This document shows positions 1 to 5,470 of a stretch of 7,533 nt of DNA, in pieces. The position numbers and the translations under genes were made by a program. Source of the DNA: Candidatus Sediminicultor sextus (GTDB lineage: Bacteria; Atribacterota; Phoenicimicrobiia; Phoenicimicrobiales; Phoenicimicrobiaceae); contig JADBKX010000160.1 of NCBI GenBank assembly GCA_014894735.1, positions 2,140-9,672 on the forward strand. The letters are read 5' to 3'. Numbering within the stretch: position 1 is the stretch's first letter; every line of letters starts with the position of its first letter. The notes under the pieces were generated by a model, which was not told where the DNA came from, did not search any database, and was given only the letters and a program-made list of their open reading frames with translations.

Positions 1-268
1 ATATATTAATATATACTTTTTATATTTAAAAAACAATAGGATAAAAAAAGATTTTTTCATTTTTAATTAGTAAATAAAACAATTTAATAATCTGCTATAT
101 TTTTATTTCTGCAAAAAGAGGATTTTTAAAAATTATTGTGGTATAAATATATAGATACTTCTAAAGGGAAAGAGTTATTTTTATTATTACAAGAATAGAG
201 AATTAATTTAATTTAAAAACAATGGCAGGAAATCATTTCATCATCACCATAAAAGGGGAAAAGAAAAT
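1..268. other. AT-rich intergenic stretch without a supported gene
   Basis: This stretch is extremely AT-rich, with stops close together in all frames and many homopolymer runs. The only start with a following open frame is a 16-codon reading frame at 222-272, whose TGA overlaps the ATG at 269 (ATGA). I do not recognise its product and do not call it a gene. TATAAA at 142-147 could be a -10 box, but no acceptable -35 element lies 16-18 bases upstream. Whatever gene lies left of the window does not reach into this stretch. Confidence 0.5.
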
Positions 269-346
269 ATGAGTAAAAATAAAAACAGCTATCAGCGAAA
301 TTTCCCAGTAACCTGGGAACAATTTCATCGGGATAGCCGGGCTTAA
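269..346 (+). pseudogene. N-terminal relic of a Gpt-type xanthine/guanine phosphoribosyltransferase
   Basis: A 25-codon frame opens at ATG 269, with a purine-rich AGGGG site about ten bases upstream, and stops at TAA 344-346. Residues 11-25 read NFPVTWEQFHRDSRA. From memory this matches the N-terminus of Gpt-like purine phosphoribosyltransferases, whose typical form is (F/Y)PVSW(D/E)QFHRDARALAWRL. The fragment ends exactly where LAWRL would follow, and the next bases code for nothing similar. The PRPP-binding loop and all catalytic residues are absent, so no enzyme can be made. An intact family member is about 150-190 residues long and salvages xanthine and guanine to nucleotides. I infer a 3' deletion that brought the diguanylate cyclase gene next to the stub. 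The alternative is a short leader peptide that resembles Gpt by chance. Confidence 0.6.
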
Positions 347-363
347 GTCTATTGTTTAGACTT
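345..363 (+). repeat. Perfect 7-bp inverted repeat (hairpin) before the diguanylate cyclase gene
   Basis: The arms aagtcta (345-351) and tagactt (357-363) pair perfectly around a TTGTT loop. The left arm begins inside the stop codon of the Gpt relic. The right arm ends about ten bases before the ribosome binding site of the gene at 384. No T-run follows, so this is not a standard intrinsic terminator. It could be a small leader hairpin or a deletion-junction scar. Confidence 0.4.
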
Positions 364-383
364 CAAAGAAAAGGGACGGATTA

Positions 384-1925
384 ATGAGGAAAAAAAGAAA
401 AGACGGTAATTATATAAATAAATTGGTAAATAAATTCAGACGGTTAGAGACGGAACCAAATAAACCAAACAATAAAATTAATAAAACAAATTTGAGAGCA
501 CATCCCATTTTTAGTAATACATTCGGATTTAAGAAGAATGAACAAGCACTTCAACGAAATAGGCAGGAGTTTATCGGTCTATTTAAAAATTCGCCGGAAG
601 CGTTAGTCTATACCGATATGGAGGAGATTATTCTGGAAGCAAACAAACAATTTGAAGAACTTTTTGGTTATGGACTTGAGGAGTTGAGAGGTAAACATAT
701 TGAAAAGGTGTTAACCAATTGGCGTACACAAATTTTGGGTAGTGACCGTGTTTTTACCGACTTAGAATTAATAGCAAAGAAAAAGAATAATAAATTAATT
801 CACGTTTCTGTTTCTGTAACCTTAAATCAGGTGAATAAGCAAACTACCGGAAAAATATTTTTACTAAATGATATTACTAATCGTAAAGCAAATGAAGCAG
901 TAAATAACGTATTATATAATATCTCCCGCGCAGCTAATTCCGATATCTCCTTAACGCAACTCTATCCTGTTATTCGCGAAGAGCTCGGCACTATTATCGA
1001 TACGACTAATATTTACATTGCTTTATTCGATGAAGAGAAAAATAAACTTTATTTTTCTTATTATGATGATGAAACAGGAGAAAAAGATAAGGATTTTTTA
1101 ATCTCAAAATACAGTGATTCTAATAACATTTTTTATTATATCTTTAAAACCGGGGAGTCATTACTGTTAAATTATAATAAATATAAAAAATTGATTGCCC
1201 GGGGAGATTTTGTTTCTTATGATGTAATAACTAATAAACAGATATGGCTAGGGGTTCCTTTAAGGGTAGAAAATAAGATTATCGGCTCTATGGTTTTGCA
1301 AAGCTACACTGATCCGGACCTTTATTCCCAAAAAGATATAAAACTAATGGAATTTGTTTCTCAGCAGATAGCTACTGCTATTGAGAGGAAACAAGCAGAG
1401 GGAAAATTAAAATTTCTTAGCCTGTATGACCCCCTGACTAAATTACCCAATAGAGTGTTATTTTATGATCGAATGAGTCAGGAAATAGCTTATGCTAAAA
1501 GAGAACAGAAGAAATTTGCTCTGATGTTTTTGGATTTGGATAATTTTAAAAAAGTCAATGATAAATTTGGCCATGATATTGGAGACCAGTTACTTCAAGA
1601 AATAGCCAAAAAATTCAATGAACTCCTGCGGGAAGCCGATACCATTTGTCGTTTAGGAGGAGACGAATTCATTATTTTATTGCCCCGACTTAAACAGCCC
1701 AGAGAGAATGCTGAAGATGTTGCCCGAAAAATACTTCATTCTCTTGGTGAGCCTTTCTTAATTAAGGATAATCAGATATATGTAAACACAAGTATTGGAA
1801 TAGCTTTATATCCTGATGATGGGGAAGAGGAAGAGGTTTTGATAAAAAGCGCAGATAAAGCTATGTACACGGCGAAAAAAGTAGGACTCAATAATTATCA
1901 TTGGGCAGGGTTTAAGTTAACCTGA
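384..1925 (+). CDS. PAS-GAF-GGDEF diguanylate cyclase
   Basis: This protein (513 aa) is a soluble sensor enzyme that should condense two GTP into the second messenger c-di-GMP. No signal peptide or membrane segment is visible, so it should act in the cytoplasm. A basic, Asn/Lys-rich N-terminus (1-55) precedes a PAS domain (about 60-165, with GYGLEELRGKH), a GAF domain (about 176-335, with GVPLRVENKIIGSMVLQSY) and a GGDEF domain (about 345-507). The catalytic site looks intact: GGDEF is at 425-429, the metal-binding Asp at 384 (LDLDNFK), and substrate residues at N392 and D401 (FGHDIGD). The inhibitory site RxxD (R416-D419) sits five residues before GGDEF, so product feedback inhibition is expected. 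There is no EAL domain. The ligands of the PAS and GAF domains cannot be told from sequence. The start at 384 is supported by AAGGGA (371-376) seven bases upstream. No clear terminator follows. Confidence 0.93.
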   Translation: MRKKRKDGNYINKLVNKFRRLETEPNKPNNKINKTNLRAHPIFSNTFGFKKNEQALQRNRQEFIGLFKNSPEALVYTDMEEIILEANKQFEELFGYGLEELRGKHIEKVLTNWRTQILGSDRVFTDLELIAKKKNNKLIHVSVSVTLNQVNKQTTGKIFLLNDITNRKANEAVNNVLYNISRAANSDISLTQLYPVIREELGTIIDTTNIYIALFDEEKNKLYFSYYDDETGEKDKDFLISKYSDSNNIFYYIFKTGESLLLNYNKYKKLIARGDFVSYDVITNKQIWLGVPLRVENKIIGSMVLQSYTDPDLYSQKDIKLMEFVSQQIATAIERKQAEGKLKFLSLYDPLTKLPNRVLFYDRMSQEIAYAKREQKKFALMFLDLDNFKKVNDKFGHDIGDQLLQEIAKKFNELLREADTICRLGGDEFIILLPRLKQPRENAEDVARKILHSLGEPFLIKDNQIYVNTSIGIALYPDDGEEEEVLIKSADKAMYTAKKVGLNNYHWAGFKLT

Positions 1926-2042
1926 CATGGGGCAGGGTTCTCCGGCGTACTTTTTTATTAGATGAAAATAACAAATTTACCAGTTAGTTAGTATCGAAAA
2001 TCCACTGTTTTAGGGAATATTATAAGTAGTAAAGAGGTAAAA

Positions 2043-3092
2043 ATGCAAAGGAAAAAGCGAGTGTTAGTGATTTTTACAGGAGGGACTATAGTCAGTGGTT
2101 TTCAGGGTAAGGGCAAGGTTACAGGTCCGAATAATAAAATGTTTAAATCACTGGCTAGTTATGTAGAAAAATTTTTTCAGGATAAAAAAGTAGAATTAAT
2201 CTGTCAGGAACCTTTAGGAATGCCGGGAGAAGATAGTTCTAATCTTGGTCCGGAACACTGGATAAAAATCACTTCTATTATAATAGAGGAATTTCAAAAA
2301 GGCCTTGATGGCGTGCTTATTCTTTATGGAACAGACACTATGGCTTACTTATCATCCTGGCTTAGTATTTGTTTCCCTCAAGTTCCTATTCCCATAGTTA
2401 TTACCGGAAGTCAACTTACCTTAGACTATATGCCGGAAGATGTTACCGTAAATTTACGCGGGGCTGCTCAAGTGGTGTGCTCAGACTTTCCCGGAGTATG
2501 GATTTATTGTAATTGGAAATTGATTCCCGGCGCCCGGGCGCATAAAGCCCACGCCTTACATCCGGATATATTTATTACCGCTAACGGCGTACCAGTTTAT
2601 TTTAATCCTGACTGGGCTCTTAAAAGCAAGAGGAGAAGTTTTTCATCAAAGATAGAATATGTTCCTTCCAATTGGATAAACAAAATTCTAAATTATAATT
2701 CACAAAAAGCACGAGATATCTATGAAAAAGTAGGCTGGTTCATGTGCCTCCCCGGAGTGGAGCAAAAGCTCAGTGAAGACAAAAAGATAGTTTGTGTCTA
2801 TGGTTTTGGAGCGGGGAATGCCCCCACCAGAGTTTTAAATTATTTTCGGTCTTTTTATCTTGAAAAGGAAAAACCCTGTATAATCGCCTGCAGCCAGGCC
2901 GAAGGGGATATTAAAAAACCTAATTATTATAAAAAGGTAGGCATTGCCTGGTTGGCACAGGATGGATTTAAAGTCTGGAGTCAGATGGATTATCCCATAG
3001 AATTTATTCACGCGCTGGCCTGTTTTTCTTTGTTGGTATCCTTTGATGATCCGGGGCCCATCCTCTCTAAATATTTAGAAGGACCATTCTAA
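2043..3092 (+). CDS. Type I (cytoplasmic) L-asparaginase
   Basis: This enzyme (349 aa) should hydrolyse L-asparagine to aspartate and ammonia. No signal peptide is seen, as expected for the cytoplasmic AnsA-like type rather than the periplasmic type. The first catalytic motif TGGTI is at 12-16, with T15 as the expected nucleophile. DSSN is at 64-67, the second motif GTDTM at 96-100 (T97, D98), ITGSQ at 120-124, NLRGA at 137-141, the catalytic Lys K168 in RAHKAH, and GAGNAP at 256-261, which corresponds to the family's GVGNAP. The length is slightly above the usual 320-340. The second motif reads YGTDTM instead of the canonical HGTDTM. A glutamyl-tRNA amidotransferase GatD role is less likely because no GatE partner is nearby. 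The start is set by AGAGGT (2033-2038) four bases upstream. The gap to the preceding gene is 117 bases with no convincing promoter, so read-through from the cyclase gene is possible. A strong terminator follows. Confidence 0.9.
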   Translation: MQRKKRVLVIFTGGTIVSGFQGKGKVTGPNNKMFKSLASYVEKFFQDKKVELICQEPLGMPGEDSSNLGPEHWIKITSIIIEEFQKGLDGVLILYGTDTMAYLSSWLSICFPQVPIPIVITGSQLTLDYMPEDVTVNLRGAAQVVCSDFPGVWIYCNWKLIPGARAHKAHALHPDIFITANGVPVYFNPDWALKSKRRSFSSKIEYVPSNWINKILNYNSQKARDIYEKVGWFMCLPGVEQKLSEDKKIVCVYGFGAGNAPTRVLNYFRSFYLEKEKPCIIACSQAEGDIKKPNYYKKVGIAWLAQDGFKVWSQMDYPIEFIHALACFSLLVSFDDPGPILSKYLEGPF

Positions 3093-3093
3093 T

Positions 3094-3140
3094 AAAAACC
3101 TACTAGAACCTACCAGGGGACTGTCCTCTGGTAGGTTTTT
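3094..3140. terminator. Strong intrinsic terminator between convergent genes, probably bidirectional
   Basis: On the plus strand, arms aacctaccag (3107-3116) and ctggtaggtt (3128-3137) pair over 10 bp. They continue as ggga/tcct with one G-T wobble to a CTG loop (3121-3123), giving a 14-bp stem followed by T3136-T3140. A duplicated left arm, aaaaacctac (3094-3103), can also pair with gtaggttttt (3131-3140). Because of this, a minus-strand transcript also gets a stem followed by a U-run. The element lies between the asparaginase stop (3092) and the MATE stop (3171), so it can end both transcripts. Confidence 0.88.
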
Positions 3141-3170
3141 GATTTATATCAGAGGATGGTCTGGTGCATC

Positions 3171-4523
3171 TTACCACAGGCTTAAGCTCATCTTTTTTAA
3201 CTCACTTCTTAAGTATAAGACAGTAAGAATAACTGACAAAATATCGGCAGCAGGATAGGCAATCCAAATCCCCATAATTCTTAATCCCAAAACTCTTGGT
3301 AAAATAATAACTAATGGAATAAAGAGCAAAACTTGCCTAAGTAAAGATAATACCAAAGAAGGGACTGCCTTTCCCAAAGACTGAAATAGTCCAGCTGCTA
3401 CTATCTGGATGCCGATAAATGGTGTCATCAAAACTGCTATCCTAATTACCAGGGAGCCTTTAGTAATTATTTCTGTATCCGCAGTAAATATACTTATAAT
3501 CCCTGCAGGGAATAGCTCTACTATTAGCCAGCTAAAAGTGGCTAGGGCAGTAGCGGTAATAAGCGATACTTTTACTGCTTCTTTTAGCCGATCATATTTT
3601 TTCGCTCCATAATTAAAGCCTACTATGGGCTGCATTCCTTGTATTACCCCGAATAAGGGCATATACATAAAGCTAGTTATCCGCTGGAGCATGCCAACAA
3701 TTATCAAGGCTATATCTCCACCAAAAACCCTCAGAGAGTTATTTACCACGATGGCTACTACACTCCCGGTAACCTGTCTGAAAAAAGCTGCAGATCCTAC
3801 GGCAAATATTTCTTTTATAATATTTATCTTAGGTTTTAGATGATGTAGTTTTATTTTTAATGAACTTTTACCACTATATAAATAGGTTAATATATAGAGA
3901 AAAGAAATAAATTGAGAAATAATAGTTGCCAGGGCAGCACCTTTAACCCCTAATTTGAAGATAAATATAAATATGGGGTCTAAGATTATGTTTAATATTG
4001 CCCCGATAAGCATGGTGGCCATAGCTACTTTAGCATTACCTTCAGCTCTGATTAAGTTATTAGAAGACATACAAAAGGAAAAGAAAATACTACCCCAGAG
4101 TATAATGGTTATATAATCTTTGGCATAAGGCAAGATAGTTTCTGTTGAACCGAAAATTCTTAACATTGGTTCGGTAAAGATAAGACCAAGGGCAGAAATT
4201 ATTGCACTTAAGATAGTTACACAAAGAAAGGAATTGCCGGCAATATAATCTGCTCTTTCTATATTCTTTTCCCCTAAACTCCTGGATATTGCAGAGGCTG
4301 CACCAATTCCTATCATCATTGCAAAAGCCATAATCACCATTTGAATAGGAAAGGCTACGGTTAATCCCCCAATAGCGATAGCACCCACTCCTCTTCCTAC
4401 AAAGATAGTATCAACGAGATTATACAATGCATTTACCAACATACCAACAGTTGCCGGTAAAGATAAATTTACTAAAAGTTTACTTATTTTTTCTTCTCCC
4501 AATCTGGCAGTCATCTGTTTCAT
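3171..4523 (-). CDS. MATE-family multidrug efflux pump (MepA-like)
   Basis: This inner-membrane antiporter (450 aa) should export drugs or other organic cations using a Na+ or H+ gradient. About twelve hydrophobic segments can be placed: near 15-38, 50-77, 93-114, 134-157, 165-188, 193-216, 236-262, 272-296, 314-340, 352-380, 387-410 and 414-438. They form two six-helix halves, and the length is normal for MATE proteins. Typical family stretches are LPATVGMLVNALYNLVDTIFVG (22-43), NLIRAEGN (156-163) and LNIILDPIFIF (177-187). In the second half, QPIVGFNYGA (298-307) is the usual MATE signature. This combination resembles the MepA-like branch. The start at 4523 has AGGAG (complement of 4531-4535) seven bases upstream. 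The MarR gene ends 64 bases upstream on the same strand with no terminator between, so the two are probably co-transcribed and the pump is controlled by that regulator. The exact substrate cannot be read from sequence. Confidence 0.93.
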   Translation of the reverse strand: MKQMTARLGEEKISKLLVNLSLPATVGMLVNALYNLVDTIFVGRGVGAIAIGGLTVAFPIQMVIMAFAMMIGIGAASAISRSLGEKNIERADYIAGNSFLCVTILSAIISALGLIFTEPMLRIFGSTETILPYAKDYITIILWGSIFFSFCMSSNNLIRAEGNAKVAMATMLIGAILNIILDPIFIFIFKLGVKGAALATIISQFISFLYILTYLYSGKSSLKIKLHHLKPKINIIKEIFAVGSAAFFRQVTGSVVAIVVNNSLRVFGGDIALIIVGMLQRITSFMYMPLFGVIQGMQPIVGFNYGAKKYDRLKEAVKVSLITATALATFSWLIVELFPAGIISIFTADTEIITKGSLVIRIAVLMTPFIGIQIVAAGLFQSLGKAVPSLVLSLLRQVLLFIPLVIILPRVLGLRIMGIWIAYPAADILSVILTVLYLRSELKKMSLSLW

Positions 4524-4587
4524 GAATTATCTCCTATTACGATTTTTTTTAAAGACATTGTTTCAGATGTGGTAATTTAATATTTAT

Positions 4588-5043
4588 TTATTGTATGTGC
4601 TTTTCGTCATTAGCGAGTGCACGGTTAAGAATTTCCAGCCCTTTGATTATGTCCCTTATTTCCTGTTCAGAAAGTTTTTTGAGCAGCTGGGTAAAATATT
4701 CTTCTTTTTTTTGACGAAAGTCATTGCAAAATTTTTGACTCTTCCCGGTTAAAGATATTTTTACCACTCTTCGGTCATCTTTGGTGCGCTTACGTTTTAT
4801 AATTTTTTTTTGTTCGAGTCTATCCAGGATTCCTGATACAGTACTGTCAGATAATCCTATTTTTAAACTTAATTCACTTACCTTCTGTTCTCCGTGTTTT
4901 TCCAGCATTGATATTACTGAAAGCTGGGGAAAGGTTAAATCTGAATCCTGCATCAGATGATGAAATTTGTGTCTCATAGATTTGTCAAAATTTCTGGTAA
5001 GATTAATTATTTTCGAAATGCTTTCAAATTTAGGATTAGACAT
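4588..5043 (-). CDS. MarR-family transcriptional regulator, probable repressor of the adjacent efflux pump
   Basis: This protein (151 aa) is a dimeric winged-helix DNA-binding protein of normal MarR length. The N-terminal helices (about 5-33) form part of the dimer interface. The winged helix covers about 37-100. VSELSLKIGLSDSTVSGILD (55-74) carries the helix-turn-helix, with SDSTVSGILDRLEQKK as the recognition helix. The wing is RKRTKDDRRVVKISLT (84-99), with the conserved DDRR. The C-terminal helices (about 103-150) close the dimer. MarR proteins usually repress their own operon and release DNA when a phenolic or drug-like ligand binds. Its position as first gene ahead of a MATE pump matches the MepR-MepA pair of Staphylococcus aureus, so repression of the pump is a reasonable inference. 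The start at 5043 has AGGAGG (complement of 5054-5059) ten bases upstream. The leader is about 140 bases long and follows a consensus promoter. Confidence 0.92.
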   Translation of the reverse strand: MSNPKFESISKIINLTRNFDKSMRHKFHHLMQDSDLTFPQLSVISMLEKHGEQKVSELSLKIGLSDSTVSGILDRLEQKKIIKRKRTKDDRRVVKISLTGKSQKFCNDFRQKKEEYFTQLLKKLSEQEIRDIIKGLEILNRALANDEKHIQ

Positions 5044-5100
5044 AATTATATTTCCTCCTCTTTGATAAATTTAGATTTATTTTATATAATGTAAAGAGTG

Positions 5101-5113
5101 CATATAATATATG
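5101..5113. promoter_or_regulatory. Small palindrome in the marR leader, possible secondary operator
   Basis: catata and tatatg are perfect complements around one central A. The site lies in the untranslated leader between the promoter and the marR start. It is so AT-rich that chance is a real alternative. It is listed because MarR regulators often bind more than one palindrome near their promoter. Confidence 0.2.
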
Positions 5114-5159
5114 AAAGTATAATAAGATGAGCGATTAAAAATTATTTTGTATTAATATA

Positions 5160-5200
5160 TTTATTATACAAATATTTAGAATACGAAATATTATAATAAA
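5160..5200. promoter_or_regulatory. Long inverted repeat over the marR-MATE promoter, candidate MarR operator
   Basis: The left arm is tttattat (5160-5167) plus aatattt (5171-5177). The right arm is aaatatt (5186-5192) plus ataataaa (5193-5200). They pair over 15 bp with a three-base bulge (5168-5170) and an eight-base centre (5178-5185). The right arm contains the -10 box (5190-5195), and the expected transcription start near 5183 lies in the centre. A bound dimer would block RNA polymerase, which fits MarR autoregulation. AT-richness raises the odds of a chance repeat. Confidence 0.45.
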
Positions 5201-5218
5201 TAGTTATATTTTTGTCAA
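5190..5218 (-). promoter_or_regulatory. Perfect sigma70-type promoter of the marR-MATE operon
   Basis: Read on the minus strand, the -35 box is TTGACA (5213-5218), the spacer is exactly 17 bases (5196-5212) and the -10 box is TATAAT (5190-5195), a full consensus match in both boxes. It points at the MarR gene, with an expected start near 5183 and a leader of about 140 bases. Such a strong promoter would normally need repression, which is consistent with the overlapping inverted repeat. Confidence 0.85.
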
Positions 5219-5262
5219 GCCTGTAGACTTCGGAGAACTCCTATCAAGTATAGCGTTAAGAA

Positions 5263-5281
5263 AGAGAAAGAAAATTTCTCT
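5263..5281. repeat. Small A/G-rich hairpin in the marR-pyk divergent region
   Basis: agagaaa (5263-5269) and tttctct (5275-5281) pair over 7 bp around GAAAA, followed by CTTTT. An alternative register pairs aaagaga (5261-5267) with tctcttt (5279-5285). No gene ends just upstream on either strand, so a terminator role is not obvious. Confidence 0.3.
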
Positions 5282-5284
5282 CTT

Positions 5285-5314
5285 TTGTGTCATTACCATA
5301 GATAAAAATATATA
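5285..5314 (+). promoter_or_regulatory. Weak candidate promoter for pyruvate kinase
   Basis: TTGTGT (5285-5290) and TATATA (5309-5314) are separated by 18 bases and point toward the kinase gene. The match is mediocre and the -10 region is a simple AT repeat that would match many ways. It would give a leader of about 145 bases. Confidence 0.3.
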
Positions 5315-5332
5315 TATATGAGTGAATAATGA

Positions 5333-5470
5333 AAAATATCTACAAAAAAAGATGATGCGTTTTATTTACCGGAAAGGATCGTGAATTAGTTGATAGAAAG
5401 TGGTAAACTAATTAGGGAAGAAAAAGACTATTGGCTTACGCATCCTTTTAAATTAAAGGAGGGGTTATGA
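5333..5470 (+). other. Pyruvate kinase leader: possible leader peptide, gene relic or structured RNA
   Basis: One frame (phase of 5390) is open from 5333 to a TGA at 5468-5470, apart from a single TAG at 5387-5389. The part before TAG includes DDAFYLPERIVN and the part after begins IESGKLIREEKDYWLTHPF, which has protein-like composition. A TTG (5390-5392) directly after the TAG could start a 26-codon peptide whose stop overlaps the kinase start (ATGA). I do not recognise the peptide. The same bases hold gatgcgt (5354-5360) paired with acgcatc (5438-5444), enclosing aattagtt (5384-5391) paired with aactaatt (5406-5413). The layout would fit a structured leader, but no known riboswitch core is recognisable. 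Confidence 0.35.

Noticed and set aside
222..272. 16-codon frame overlapping the start of the Gpt relic (ATGA overlap)
   Set aside because: It has no recognisable product and no strong ribosome binding site. An open frame this short is expected by chance.
1926..2042. Terminator or promoter between the cyclase and asparaginase genes
   Set aside because: The T-run at about 1951-1956 has no proper stem before it, and the TATTAT at 2018-2023 has no matching -35 box at the right distance.
3409..3843. Two plus-strand open frames of 67 and 72 codons (3409-3612 and 3625-3843)
   Set aside because: Both lie inside the MATE gene on the opposite strand and are antisense shadows of it, without ribosome binding sites or family features.
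5308..5319. Alternating AT run as a possible phase-variable repeat
   Set aside because: It is only about six dinucleotide units in a very AT-rich background, too short to claim slippage control.
5354..5444. T-box or a known riboswitch class before pyk
   Set aside because: No T-box sequence (AGGGTGGNACCGCG) and no core of the purine, TPP, c-di-GMP, fluoride or glycine riboswitches can be seen, and no terminator hairpin is present before the gene.
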